Below, piece by piece: positions 50,457 through 58,690 of a stretch of DNA of 58,690 bases (position 1 is its first letter; the number at the start of each line of letters is the position of its first letter). A program made the position numbers and the translations under genes. The stretch covers positions 1 to 58,690 of the forward strand of contig WJMA01000001.1 in assembly GCA_014728175.1 (NCBI GenBank). Reading direction: 5' to 3'. The notes beneath the pieces are model-generated. The model was not told where the DNA came from. It did no database searches and worked only from the letters and a program-made list of their open reading frames with translations. The stretch comes from Candidatus Fermentibacterota bacterium. Lineage in GTDB: Bacteria; Fermentibacterota; Fermentibacteria; Fermentibacterales; JCC-6.

Positions 50457-51490
50457 GGCTGCTGGTTACCGGAGGAGCCGGCTTCATAGGAAGCAACTTC
50501 TGCCATTACCTGGCGGGGGAAAGGCCGGACTGGCGGGTGACGGTTCTGGACAAGCTGACCTACGCGGGCAGAAGGGAGAACCTGGAGGAGCTGGAGTCCG
50601 GTAAGGGCCTTCGCTTCATCCAGGGCGATATTTGCCGTCCCGAGGACGTCGCCGGGGCCATGGAAGATTGTGACGCGGTGGTCAACTTCGCCGCCGAGAC
50701 CCACGTGGACCGCTCCATACAGGACTCCGCCGACTTCGTCCGCACCGACATGGAGGGAGTGCGGGTGCTCCTGGAGGAGTTCGGGAACCACGGCGGCGGG
50801 ACGTTCCTGCAGGTATCCACCGACGAGGTGTACGGAAGCGTGGAGAAGGGAAGGTCGGGGGAGGACGACCTCTTGCGCCCCACCAGCCCCTACTCCGCAT
50901 CCAAGGCGGGGGGCGAGCTCCTGGCGATGAGCTACTGGCACACCCACCGGACGCCGGTCGTGGTGGCCAGAAGCTCGAACAACTACGGCCCCAGGCAGTA
51001 TCCGGAGAAGCTGATCCCCCTGTTTCTCACCAATGCCATGGACGGCCAGCGGTTACCCCTGTACGGCGACGGGATGAACAGACGGGACTGGCTGTACGTG
51101 GAGGACAACTGCCGGGCCCTGCTTCTCCTGCTGGAGGAAGGACGGCCCGGCAGGGTGTACAACGTGGGCGCCGGCCAGGAGCTTACCAACCTGGAGGTGA
51201 CCGAGGCCATTCTGGAGGCGGTGGGCGCTCCCCGGGACCTGGTGAGCTTCGTAGACGACCGGCCGGGTCACGACCGCAGGTACGCCCTGGACGTCAGCCG
51301 GGTATCCGAGGAGCTGGGATGGAGGCCGGAGGTAGGCTTCCAGGAAGGTCTTCGCCGCACCGCACAATGGTACATGGAGAACAGGGAGTGGTGGGAGGAG
51401 ATAAAGTCCGGGCGGTTCCGGGAGTACTACCAGAGGATGTACTCCGATAGGCTCCGAAGGGCCGAGCAGCGGGAAGAGAAGGAGCTATGA
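50453..51490 (+). CDS. rmlB: dTDP-glucose 4,6-dehydratase
   Basis: The 345-residue extended SDR has [32 protein letters not shown] with the catalytic Thr-Asp-Glu, and [13 protein letters not shown] with Tyr-x3-Lys. [16 protein letters not shown] and [15 protein letters not shown] complete the RmlB pattern. It converts dTDP-glucose to dTDP-4-keto-6-deoxyglucose, the branch point to rhamnose and other deoxysugars. rmlC and rmlD are not in the window, so the later steps are either elsewhere or lead to another sugar. TTG 50453 overlaps the rmlA stop; the end overlaps the next gene (ATGA). Confidence 0.93.
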   Translation: MRLLVTGGAGFIGSNFCHYLAGERPDWRVTVLDKLTYAGRRENLEELESGKGLRFIQGDICRPEDVAGAMEDCDAVVNFAAETHVDRSIQDSADFVRTDMEGVRVLLEEFGNHGGGTFLQVSTDEVYGSVEKGRSGEDDLLRPTSPYSASKAGGELLAMSYWHTHRTPVVVARSSNNYGPRQYPEKLIPLFLTNAMDGQRLPLYGDGMNRRDWLYVEDNCRALLLLLEEGRPGRVYNVGAGQELTNLEVTEAILEAVGAPRDLVSFVDDRPGHDRRYALDVSRVSEELGWRPEVGFQEGLRRTAQWYMENREWWEEIKSGRFREYYQRMYSDRLRRAEQREEKEL

Positions 51491-52419
51491 GAATACTGGT
51501 GACCGGGGGAGCCGGGTTCATAGGCAGCCATCTGTGCGACCGGCTGCTGCAGACGGGTCACTACGTGGTGGCGTTGGACAACCTCATAACCGGTTCGGTG
51601 GACAACATCGCCCACCTCGCCGGAAGGAGGGACTTCAAGTTCATTCACCACGACGTCACCGAGTTCATATTCATCCAGGGAGCGATAGACTGCGTGTTCC
51701 ATCTGGCCAGCCCGGCCAGCCCGGCGGACTACCTGGCCTACCCCATTCAGACCCTCAAGGTCGGAGCCCTGGGCACCCACAAGGCCCTGGGCCTGGCCAA
51801 GGAGAAGAGCGCCTGCTTCCTGCTGGCCTCGACCAGCGAGGTTTACGGCGACCCCACCGAGCATCCCCAGTCCGAGGACTACTGGGGAAACGTGAACCCG
51901 GTGGGTCCCAGGGGGGTCTACGACGAGGCAAAGAGGTTCGCCGAGGCCCTTACCTTCGCCTACCACCGCTACCATGGGGTGGACGTCAAGATCGCCCGCA
52001 TATTCAACACCTACGGTCCCCGGATGAGGGCGGACGACGGAAGGGTGGTTCCGGCCTTCGTATGCCAGGTGCTTAGAGATGAGCCACTCACCGTTTTCGG
52101 CGACGGCAGCCAGACCAGAAGCTTCTGCTACGTGTCGGACACGGTGGAGGCCCTGGTCAGGCTCATGCAGAGCGAGATCACGGGACCGGTCAACGTGGGC
52201 AACCCCGACGAGATGACCATCCTGGAGTTCGCCGAGTTCGTGCGCAAGCTGGGAGGAAAGGACAGCCGCATAGTTCACCGCGAGCTGCCGAAGGACGACC
52301 CCAAGGTGCGTAGACCCGACATCTCGCTGGCCAGGGAGAAGCTGGGCTGGCAGCCCGAGGTCGGTCTGGAGGAGGGGATAAAGCGTACCATGGATTACTT
52401 CAGGGGGATGGTTTGCTGA
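51487..52419 (+). CDS. UDP-glucuronate decarboxylase (UDP-xylose synthase)
   Basis: The 310-residue SDR is of the UXS group. [12 protein letters not shown] starts it, then [23 protein letters not shown] (segments typical of UXS), STSEVYGDP and [12 protein letters not shown] with Tyr-x3-Lys. [12 protein letters not shown] and [16 protein letters not shown] finish the match. It oxidises and decarboxylates UDP-glucuronate to UDP-xylose, a donor for surface polymers. It is shorter than eukaryotic UXS because it lacks the N-terminal membrane part. ATG 51487 overlaps rmlB. The stop overlaps the SLBB gene. Confidence 0.9.
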   Translation: MRILVTGGAGFIGSHLCDRLLQTGHYVVALDNLITGSVDNIAHLAGRRDFKFIHHDVTEFIFIQGAIDCVFHLASPASPADYLAYPIQTLKVGALGTHKALGLAKEKSACFLLASTSEVYGDPTEHPQSEDYWGNVNPVGPRGVYDEAKRFAEALTFAYHRYHGVDVKIARIFNTYGPRMRADDGRVVPAFVCQVLRDEPLTVFGDGSQTRSFCYVSDTVEALVRLMQSEITGPVNVGNPDEMTILEFAEFVRKLGGKDSRIVHRELPKDDPKVRRPDISLAREKLGWQPEVGLEEGIKRTMDYFRGMVC

Positions 52420-53603
52420 CCCTGGTAATGGTGACGGTCCAGCTGGTCTTCGGCGGACTGACCCCCGGGCCGGTCGATGCGGACGTCGCCCAACCGGATA
52501 CGGAGCGGCGACTGCTGAGACGGGTGGATCGCGCCAGCTATCTGCTGGGGCCGGGAGACGTTCTTCAGGTGGTGGTGGAGGGAGGCTGCACCGAGGCCAT
52601 GCGGGCTTCGGGGGTCTCTCCCCTCTCGGTATGCACCGTGAGCTGCGACGGCATGATTTCCGTGCCCGGCATAGGCAGGGTGGAGGCCGACGACCGGACC
52701 ATAGACCAGGTGGAGACCGCCCTGCGGTCGCTGGCCCTGGAGTACTACCCGCGCATCGGGCTGGGGCTGTCGCTTACCCGTCCCCGGGCGGTAAGGGCTA
52801 CGGTCAGGGGCCTGGTGGATTCACCCGGTTCCTACCAGCTTACGGCCGTGAATACAGTGTCCGAGCTCCTGAAAGCCGCGGGCGGGCCGTCGGTCTACGC
52901 GTCTCGTAGGGGAACCATGTTACTGGAATCCGGAGATACCCTGAGCGTGGATCTGACGGTCGACCCCTCCACCATGGAGTACGTCAGCGACCCGTTCTTG
53001 AGAAACAATTCGGTGGTGGTGTTCGACATCTGTCCCTCTCCGGTATTCGTGGTCCGAAGCTCGCGGTTAGTGCTTCCAGACCGGCGGGTGGTACCCGCCG
53101 TGGAGACCTGGGACATCGACCCCCCGGAGGATCTGGGCAGGTTCCTCGAACGTACCGGAGGCCTGGCGGGCAACGTGGATCTGTCCCGGAGCGTGCTGCT
53201 GCGGGAATCCACCGGGAGGGCTCTGTGGAACCCGAGCGCGGGTCTGCTTCGGGAGGAGCTGCTTCCCGGAGACACCCTGATGCTGGTTCTTCTTTCCGAC
53301 TCGGTCGCGGTAAGCGGCGCGGTCAGGAACCCCGGAAAGCAGCCATACACTCCGGGCTTTACGGTCAGGGAGTACGTGTCCCTGTCCGGAGGCAGCGACG
53401 AGATGGCCGATCTGGACGATACCAGGCTTCTGCACGAGGGGCGGGTCCTGATGGAGGGAGAGGAGGCGCTGAGCTTCGTGCCTTCCCCCGGGGACGTGGT
53501 GGAGGTGCCCTACACCTGGATCGCCAAGCACGGCGATTACATAACCGCCATGAGTATGACCGTGGGCATAATTTCCATACTCTACAACATTACGGGGAAG
53601 TAG
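52413..53603 (+). CDS. SLBB/Wza-like polysaccharide export protein
   Basis: The 396-residue protein has a hydrophobic start (about 1-15), then a Poly_export (PES) domain, [16 protein letters not shown] to [15 protein letters not shown], and SLBB domains: [30 protein letters not shown] and [30 protein letters not shown]. No lipobox Cys is seen, so it differs from the classical lipoprotein Wza. The C-terminal hydrophobic [17 protein letters not shown] may cross or touch a membrane. It should form the outer export channel for the glycan. The TTG start overlaps the UXS stop. Confidence 0.85.
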   Translation: MLTLVMVTVQLVFGGLTPGPVDADVAQPDTERRLLRRVDRASYLLGPGDVLQVVVEGGCTEAMRASGVSPLSVCTVSCDGMISVPGIGRVEADDRTIDQVETALRSLALEYYPRIGLGLSLTRPRAVRATVRGLVDSPGSYQLTAVNTVSELLKAAGGPSVYASRRGTMLLESGDTLSVDLTVDPSTMEYVSDPFLRNNSVVVFDICPSPVFVVRSSRLVLPDRRVVPAVETWDIDPPEDLGRFLERTGGLAGNVDLSRSVLLRESTGRALWNPSAGLLREELLPGDTLMLVLLSDSVAVSGAVRNPGKQPYTPGFTVREYVSLSGGSDEMADLDDTRLLHEGRVLMEGEEALSFVPSPGDVVEVPYTWIAKHGDYITAMSMTVGIISILYNITGK

Positions 53604-53607
53604 CACC

Positions 53608-54867
53608 ATGGAACCAGAGGCTCCGACCGGCTACGACAGCTTCCTGCACGAGCTGCTGTCCAACCTCGCCCGGAACGCCAGAGGGATCGCCCTTTTCTGC
53701 ATCCTGGCGTTGGTGGCCTCCTCCATCTATGCCCTCACCAGGGAGACCAGGTTCACCTCGTCGGCCGTGCTCATGGTTCCCGGAGGCACCCAGCAGGTGG
53801 GAATCGAACTCGGGCAGGTGGCGTCGCAGCTTCTTCCGGGAACCGCCCGCAGCCTGGACCTGACCGGTCTACCGGATCTGGGAAGTCCTTCCGGCCCCGA
53901 TATAACGGTCGCCCAGCGGCTGCTTTCATCCAGAACCACCATGGAAAAGGTTATTCTCCGTTACGATCTGGTCAGCCGGTACGACTCATACAGCATGGAG
54001 AGGGCCCTGGAAAAGGCCGGGAGGAGGTTCTCAGTGGATTTGAGCGACGACGGCTTTTTAATCGTCAGCGCTCAGGCCGACGAGCGGGAGAGGGCCGCAG
54101 CCATGGTCCGGGACTGGATATCCATAGCCAACGACGAGCTGTCCAGAATAGTGACCAGCAGGGCCAGAAGGGCCCGGATGGAGACCGAGGAGGCCCTGCG
54201 GGTCGCGAACGATTCCCTGCAGGCCGCCCAGCAACAGATGGAGGAGTTCAGGACCCGAACCGGGTTGTACTTCCTCGAGTCCCAGTCCGCTCAGGCCGTT
54301 ACGGTGCTGGGAGAAGTGGAGGCCAGCCTGGTGGAGGCGGAGGCCGAGCTGGCCGGCCTGCGGGGGGCGGTATCCCACCTGAGCCCGGCATACAGGGAGA
54401 TAGCCAGGAAGGTGGAGTACCTCAGGGGCGCCCTCGAGCAAAGGCTGGGTGAGGGGGACTCGCTGAGCGTGTTTCCCGGGCTGCAGCGGATGCCGGCCAT
54501 AGTAAGGGAGTTCGAGACCCTGGAGACCAAGCTGCAGGCCCGACGGCTGGTGAGCATGATGCTGCAACAGCAGCTGGAGAAGCTTCGCATACGGGAGGCC
54601 ACCGACAGCCCCACCCTGGAGGTGGTGGTTCCTCCGTCCCCTTCCCATCTGCGGAGCTATCCCAAGAGGAAGAAGATGGTGTTCCTGTTCACCCTCGCCG
54701 CCCTGGTGGTGGCCCTGGCCCTGATGACCGTCCTGACCTACCTCCGCCGGGTAGGCCGGGACGAGCGGCTGGGCCCTTTCTGGAAAGGCCTGCTGGCCGA
54801 GGCATCCAGACAGCTGTACCTTCCTCGGCGGCTCTGGCGGGGGCTGCGACGGGGCAGGGAGGACTGA
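53608..54867 (+). CDS. Wzz/GumC-type chain-length determinant
   Basis: The 419-residue protein has membrane segments at about 28-46 (IALFCILALVASSIYAL) and 352-373 (MVFLFTLAALVVALALMTV). The long periplasmic part includes a coiled coil (about 190-330; EEALRVANDSLQAAQQQMEEF, LVEAEAELAGL). A SYPKRKKM basic motif before the last helix matches the Pro-rich end of Wzz proteins. No fused tyrosine-kinase domain is present. It sets polymer length with the SLBB channel. ATG 53608 is 4 bp after the previous stop. About 190 bp with weak promoter signals follow before phoB. Confidence 0.85.
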   Translation: MEPEAPTGYDSFLHELLSNLARNARGIALFCILALVASSIYALTRETRFTSSAVLMVPGGTQQVGIELGQVASQLLPGTARSLDLTGLPDLGSPSGPDITVAQRLLSSRTTMEKVILRYDLVSRYDSYSMERALEKAGRRFSVDLSDDGFLIVSAQADERERAAAMVRDWISIANDELSRIVTSRARRARMETEEALRVANDSLQAAQQQMEEFRTRTGLYFLESQSAQAVTVLGEVEASLVEAEAELAGLRGAVSHLSPAYREIARKVEYLRGALEQRLGEGDSLSVFPGLQRMPAIVREFETLETKLQARRLVSMMLQQQLEKLRIREATDSPTLEVVVPPSPSHLRSYPKRKKMVFLFTLAALVVALALMTVLTYLRRVGRDERLGPFWKGLLAEASRQLYLPRRLWRGLRRGRED

Positions 54868-55054
54868 GGCCCCCTCGTCCTTGCCCGTATCCACCGACCG
54901 CTACTGGATACCCCGTGAGTCGGAAAGTATACATTCGATGACCGATGGATATCCGTCGGCTCGAGACCGGAGCGGCTAGGAGCTTCGTAAACGCCGTCTA
55001 TGTGTTGAAGCGGAAAACTTTGGATCGGTATGAGCATGGAGCTCTGAGATCGGG

Positions 55055-55756
55055 ATGAGAGAGGACGGAACCGGCAAGAGGCTAATCGTCGTTGTGGACG
55101 ACGAGCCCGATATACGGGATCTGGTCAGGCTCCATCTGGAAAGGGGCGGATTCCAGGTGGAATGCTTCGGGGACGCCGAGTCGTTCCTATCCTTCCTGGA
55201 GAAGAACCTTCCTGAGCTGGTGATCCTGGATCTGATGCTTCCCGATATCCACGGTACGGAGGTCTGCAGGATGCTGAGGGACGGTGACCGAACCTCGGCC
55301 CTGCCGATGATAATGCTCACCGCCCTGGGCGAGGAGGCCGACCGGGTCCTGGGCCTGGAGCTTGGGGCCGACGATTACGTTAGCAAGCCGTTCTCTCCCA
55401 GAGAGCTGGTATCCAGGGTCAAAGCGGTTCTGCGCCGCGGCGGCAGACTCGAGGAGGCCGGTTCCATAATGCGGGCGGGAGCGAGGATAGCCCTGGACGT
55501 GGAGAGGTTCGAGACCAACGTCGACGGCCGGAAGGTCAACCTGACTCCCACCGAGTTCCGGATACTGAGAACCCTGGCCGAGGGCAAGGGCAGGGTGTAC
55601 TCCCGCAAACGCCTGCTGGAGATACTCTGGGAGGGCGAGAAGATCGTGTTCGAGAGAACGATCGACGTTCACATCCGCAACCTGAGGAAGAAGCTCGGCG
55701 ACGCCGGGGAGGCCATAAAGAACGTCCGGGGTATAGGCTACAAGCTGGAGACCTGA
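55055..55756 (+). CDS. phoB: PhoB-type response regulator
   Basis: The 233-residue OmpR/PhoB-family protein has a receiver domain (about 9-125) with acidic pair Asp15/Asp16, phosphorylation site Asp59 (VILDLMLPD), Thr89 and Lys111 (VSKPFSP). It also has a winged-helix effector (about 140-233) with LTPTEFRILRTLAEG and TIDVHIRNLRKKLGD. With PhoR it should switch on phosphate-starvation genes. The name rests on the adjacency to pstS and the Pho-box-like array at 57513. The start is the ATG at 55055 in a 190-bp leader. TGATG couples it to the kinase. Confidence 0.88.
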   Translation: MREDGTGKRLIVVVDDEPDIRDLVRLHLERGGFQVECFGDAESFLSFLEKNLPELVILDLMLPDIHGTEVCRMLRDGDRTSALPMIMLTALGEEADRVLGLELGADDYVSKPFSPRELVSRVKAVLRRGGRLEEAGSIMRAGARIALDVERFETNVDGRKVNLTPTEFRILRTLAEGKGRVYSRKRLLEILWEGEKIVFERTIDVHIRNLRKKLGDAGEAIKNVRGIGYKLET

Positions 55757-57516
55757 TGAAGAGGATCTTCTCCAGCGCCTTCAGGGGATACCTTCTGGTC
55801 ATCCTCGTCCTGACCGTTCTAACTCCGCTGGTTCTCTACGAGACCCTTCGAAGCCGGATGACCAACAATGCCTACGGCGACCTGGAGCGAACCGCCAGGG
55901 CCCTGAAGCCCTCCTTCGAGGAGCTGGCCCTGGATTCCTCTTCCTACGGGAAGCTAGATTCCCTGGCCAAATGGATGGGTCCGGAGCTGGGCGTTCGCAT
56001 CACGGTGATTCGCAGCGACGGCAAGGTGATAGCGGACTCCGACGCGGAGCCGGAGGAGCTGGAGAGCCACCGGACCCGCGAGGAAGTGATCAGGGCTCTC
56101 CGGGGGAGCACTGGAAGGTCGTCCCGTCTGAGCGAGTCGGTGGGCAGGAACATGCTGTACACGGCGATTCCCATATGCGTGGAGGACTCGATCCCTGTGG
56201 TCCTGAGGACCAGTCTGAATTTCTCTCAGTTCCGGGAGGCCACCAAGGAGATGGCCGGCAACATAGGCCTGATAGCGGGGGGAGCGCTGTTGGTGGGCCT
56301 GCTGGCGGCCTGGGTTTTCAGCAAAAGGCTGACCGATCCGATAAAGCGTATAGCGGCCGTAGCCTCCAAGGTGCGCTCGGGAGACTTCAGCGCCCGCGCC
56401 GAGCCCTGCGACACAGTGGAGCTGCAGGAGCTGGCGGTGAGCATCAACGACATGATCGCCCGCACGGAGAACCTGATAGGGGAGCTCTCCACCCAGAACA
56501 ACCAGAGCAGGGCCATACTGAGGTCGATAGGAGAGGGATTGGCCGTGCTGGGGCCTTCGGGGAGGGTACTGATGGTCAACCGGGGGTTCGTCTCCATAGC
56601 CTGCTCCGGCGATCCGGTGGGCAAGAACTTCCGGGAGGCGGTAACCAACCCCGAGGTGAACAGTTTCATAGCCGCGGCCATTGAAGACGGCACCAGGGAA
56701 GGCAACATCGAGATCGAGGGGAAGACGTACGCCTGCTCGGTGGCCCGGGCCGGGGAGAGCAACAGAAAGGTCTTCACCTTCAGGGACGTGACCGAGCTGG
56801 CCAACCTGGCCAGGATAAAGAGGGACTTCGCCACCAACGTGTCCCACGAGCTCCGCACCCCGCTGACCGCCATAAAGGGATTCACCGAGACCCTGTGGAC
56901 CGAGGCCTCGGAGGAGCAGAGGAAATACCTGCGCACCATACAGCGCAACACGGACCGGCTGATAAACCTGGTAAGGGACGTCCAGATACTCTCCGAGACC
57001 GAGGACCCGTCCACCCGGCTGGAGATAGAGAAGGTGGACGTGGAGGAGATGCTCCGGAGCGTGGTTCCCCTGTTCACCGATCGGGCCGAGGAAAAGGGCC
57101 TGCAGCTTTCGGTCGATTTACGGGGAAGGGTGCCCCCGGTGTCCGGGGACCGGTTCAGGCTGGAGCAGGTTCTGGTCAACCTGGTGGACAACGCGGTCAA
57201 GTACACCGAACGGGGAAGCGTCACCGTTAGGGTGGAGGCCAGGGGAGACTACGTGGTAATAGCGGTGGCCGATACCGGCCCGGGGATACCACGTGACATC
57301 CAGCCCCGTCTCTTCGAGAGGTTCTTCGTGGCGGACAAGGCCCGGTCACGGCGGACCGGCGGGACTGGGCTGGGACTGGCCATAGTCAAGCACATCATGT
57401 CCCTGCATTGCGGCTGGGCGCGGGTGAACAGCACCCCCGGGTCCGGCTCCATATTCAGCGTCGCCGTCCCGGTTTGGTCCGCCGCCGCCCGGCAGGAGGG
57501 CCGACGCGAGGCTTAA
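55756..57516 (+). CDS. phoR: PhoR-type sensor histidine kinase
   Basis: The 586-residue membrane kinase has helix 1 (about 10-28), a periplasmic sensor region (to about 165), helix 2 (about 172-192), HAMP (about 193-245), PAS (about 255-345) and HisKA/HATPase. His364 in TNVSHELRTPLTAIKG is the phosphorylated residue. The N box is LEQVLVNLVDNAVKYT, and the G boxes are ADTGPGIP and GGTGLGLAIV. The extracytoplasmic domain plus PAS is the PhoR/WalK layout. It pairs with phoB by TGATG. The stop codon lies inside the Pho-box-like repeats that precede pstS. Confidence 0.88.
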   Translation: MKRIFSSAFRGYLLVILVLTVLTPLVLYETLRSRMTNNAYGDLERTARALKPSFEELALDSSSYGKLDSLAKWMGPELGVRITVIRSDGKVIADSDAEPEELESHRTREEVIRALRGSTGRSSRLSESVGRNMLYTAIPICVEDSIPVVLRTSLNFSQFREATKEMAGNIGLIAGGALLVGLLAAWVFSKRLTDPIKRIAAVASKVRSGDFSARAEPCDTVELQELAVSINDMIARTENLIGELSTQNNQSRAILRSIGEGLAVLGPSGRVLMVNRGFVSIACSGDPVGKNFREAVTNPEVNSFIAAAIEDGTREGNIEIEGKTYACSVARAGESNRKVFTFRDVTELANLARIKRDFATNVSHELRTPLTAIKGFTETLWTEASEEQRKYLRTIQRNTDRLINLVRDVQILSETEDPSTRLEIEKVDVEEMLRSVVPLFTDRAEEKGLQLSVDLRGRVPPVSGDRFRLEQVLVNLVDNAVKYTERGSVTVRVEARGDYVVIAVADTGPGIPRDIQPRLFERFFVADKARSRRTGGTGLGLAIVKHIMSLHCGWARVNSTPGSGSIFSVAVPVWSAAARQEGRREA

Positions 57517-57551
57517 CCCCGGATTAACAAAACTGCAATAGCGCCTTAACC
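57513..57551 (+). promoter_or_regulatory. Pho-box-like operator before pstS
   Basis: Hexamers TTAACC (57513), TTAACA (57524), GCAATA (57535) and TTAACC (57546) start exactly 11 bp apart. Repeats of TT(A/C)ACA-like hexamers at 11-bp spacing are the PhoP box of Bacillus. The first overlaps the phoR stop. The leader to pstS is about 230 nt. Confidence 0.6.
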
Positions 57552-57604
57552 GATCCGGTCTATCCTGCCTGCGTTGTCGTGGACTCGAACTGGCACTCTT
57601 CAAA

Positions 57605-57627
57605 ACCAACCGATTCTTCGGGTTGGT
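57605..57627 (+). other. Hairpin in the pstS leader
   Basis: ACCAACC / GGTTGGT forms a 7-bp stem around a 9-nt loop. It is not followed by a T-tract, so it is not a clear terminator. It may separate phoR transcripts from pstS or stabilise the leader. Confidence 0.4.
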
Positions 57628-57749
57628 GCATATTCACCGCATACGAGTCGCAACCCCGGCCGCGCCAGGCGGCAGGGAAGGCAAAGGGTACCGAACCATA
57701 ACTAGACCCGGGAACAGGGGTGCTTTCCTTTCTACAGAAGGGTAGAAAA

Positions 57750-57761
57750 GGGAACGTTCCC
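57750..57761. promoter_or_regulatory. Palindrome GGGAACGTTCCC just before the pstS ribosome site
   Basis: A perfect 12-bp palindrome lies 17 bp before the ATG of pstS, directly ahead of the GAGGAGG ribosome site. It could be an operator or a leader hairpin partner. A neighbouring imperfect stem, TTTCTAC/GTAGAAA, covers about 57728-57748. Confidence 0.35.
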
Positions 57762-57778
57762 AGACCAGAGGAGGCAGA

Positions 57779-58654
57779 ATGTTACGAAACCTGTTCAAGC
57801 TGGCCGTGCTCTTGATGATCGGAGCGCTCTTCTTCTTCGGTTGCGGAGAGGGCGAGCAGCCGGCCACGGACGAGGGTGAGCAGACCGGTACGGAAACCGG
57901 TGGCGAGGAAGAGACGTTGAGTGGCGAGCTCAACGTGGTGGGTTCCACCACGGTACAGCCTCTGGCGGAGAGATTCTCAGAGGCTTTCGAGAACATCCAT
58001 CCGGACGTGAGAATCAACGTCGGAGGAGGCGGGAGCAGCGTGGGCGTGAAGTCCGCGGGCGAGGGCTCGGCCGATATAGGCGACGCCTCCAGAGAGATCA
58101 AGCAGTCCGAGTTCGAAGAGTATCCCAACATCGTGGTTCACACTATCGCCCGGGACGGGATAGCTGTCGTAACGCATCCCGACGTCAACCTGGAGGATCT
58201 GGCTCTCGAAGATGCCAGAGCCATCTTCGCGGGCGAGATAACCAACTGGAGCGAGGTCGGAGGACCGGACGAGGCCATAACCGTGGTATCCAGGGAGGAG
58301 GGCTCGGGCACCCGGGCCGCCTTCGAAGAGATGGTTATGGATGAGGAGCTGATAAGCGGAGACGCCATCCTTCAGCCCTCCAACGGAGCGGTGAGGACCA
58401 CAGTCAGCACCACTCCCAACTCCATCGGATACCTGTCGTTCGGCTACCTCGACTCCTCTGTGAAACCGCTGAAGATCGACGGCGTCGCACCCACCGAGCA
58501 AAACGCGGCGTCCGGAGATTACAGCGTAGTGCGTCCCCTGAACATGGTGACCAACGGGGAGCCCCAGGGTGTGGCGGCCGCCTGGCTCGAGTTCATAAAG
58601 AGCGAGGACGGGCAGGCCATCGTGTCCGAGGAGGGCTACCTGACAGTCAACTAG
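57779..58654 (+). CDS. pstS: Phosphate-binding lipoprotein of the Pst transporter
   Basis: The 291-residue protein has a lipoprotein signal (Cys22 in FFFGCGEGE) and an acidic linker of about 25 residues. The PBP-like domain holds NVVGSTTVQPLAERF, the GGGGSSVGVKSAGEGSADIG phosphate-binding loops, SREEGSGTRAAFEEM and PNSIGYLSFGYLD. It captures phosphate outside the inner membrane for PstCAB; those genes would be expected beyond the right edge. The ATG follows GAGGAGG. It is most likely controlled by PhoB/PhoR through the site at 57513. Confidence 0.92.
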   Translation: MLRNLFKLAVLLMIGALFFFGCGEGEQPATDEGEQTGTETGGEEETLSGELNVVGSTTVQPLAERFSEAFENIHPDVRINVGGGGSSVGVKSAGEGSADIGDASREIKQSEFEEYPNIVVHTIARDGIAVVTHPDVNLEDLALEDARAIFAGEITNWSEVGGPDEAITVVSREEGSGTRAAFEEMVMDEELISGDAILQPSNGAVRTTVSTTPNSIGYLSFGYLDSSVKPLKIDGVAPTEQNAASGDYSVVRPLNMVTNGEPQGVAAAWLEFIKSEDGQAIVSEEGYLTVN

Positions 58655-58690
58655 CGGCACGGGGACTATCGGAGCCGGCAGCCGCGAAAC
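58655..58690. other. Last 36 bp of the window, no gene
   Basis: Only a short GC-rich tail follows the pstS stop. The next gene, by analogy pstC, is outside the window. Confidence 0.6.

Noticed and set aside
1-58690. CRISPR arrays, rRNA, prophage and transposase genes
   Set aside because: No regularly spaced repeats, no rRNA-like sequence and no phage or transposase families were found.

Overview
The window is GC-rich, densely packed bacterial chromosome, most likely from an uncultured Gram-negative lineage of the FCB/Fermentibacterota (Hyd24-12)-like kind. The placement is an inference. It rests on several secreted proteins that end in the FlgD-like/type IX-secretion-like tail (PNP...YD(I/L)xGR...G(V/T)Y(L/F)), a gingipain-like C25 peptidase, FG-GAP surface proteins, a TonB-dependent receptor, SLBB/Wzz-type polysaccharide export, frequent TTG/GTG starts and 4-bp start/stop overlaps. 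No rRNA, tRNA, CRISPR array, prophage or transposase gene was seen.

Layout. 1-3963 (minus): two tandem FG-GAP repeat surface proteins sharing an almost identical promoter/leader/signal-peptide module, then an alpha/beta hydrolase. 4268-5569 (minus): an AzgA-type purine permease. 5667-10363 (plus): larC, a membrane-anchored thioredoxin-fold protein, a HydE-like radical SAM enzyme, larB and a sugar-nucleotide epimerase. 10389-14541: a promoter and structured leader, then metF, a stand-alone methionine synthase reactivation domain and metH lacking that domain. 14676-19733: two secreted peptidases (M28, C25) flanking a PHP phosphoesterase and a cupin on the other strand. 19856-25698 (minus): addB-addA. 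25983-31419 (plus): Na/Pi cotransporter, PhoU-like protein, TonB-dependent receptor, beta-propeller lipoprotein. 31406-32467 (minus): S41 peptidase lipoprotein. 32633-35757 (plus): an SppA-like peptidase with an unusual N-terminal domain, then larE. 35876-39076 (minus): small membrane protein, lipoprotein, DUF1015 protein, Omp85-like barrel.

39226-54867 (plus) is a surface-glycan operon with mostly overlapping genes: polyprenol-phosphate glycosyltransferase, FemAB/GNAT-like protein, membrane glycosyltransferase, GT4, flippase, GT2, murB, epimerase, a PorZ-like propeller protein with a secretion tail, rmlA, rmlB, UDP-glucuronate decarboxylase, SLBB export protein and chain-length determinant. 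55055-58654 holds phoB-phoR-pstS. Four hexamer positions with exact 11-bp spacing, overlapping the phoR stop, look like a PhoP/PhoB operator for pstS.

How the genes fit together. LarB, LarE and LarC together would make the nickel-pincer (NPN) cofactor. Placing a HydE-like radical SAM enzyme and a CxxC-less thioredoxin-fold protein between larC and larB is the most unusual gene grouping here. Other notable points are two terminal-inverted-repeat elements at convergent gene ends, one of which encodes the last codons of addA, and a TonB receptor whose signal peptide is complete only if translation starts at an ATC codon.
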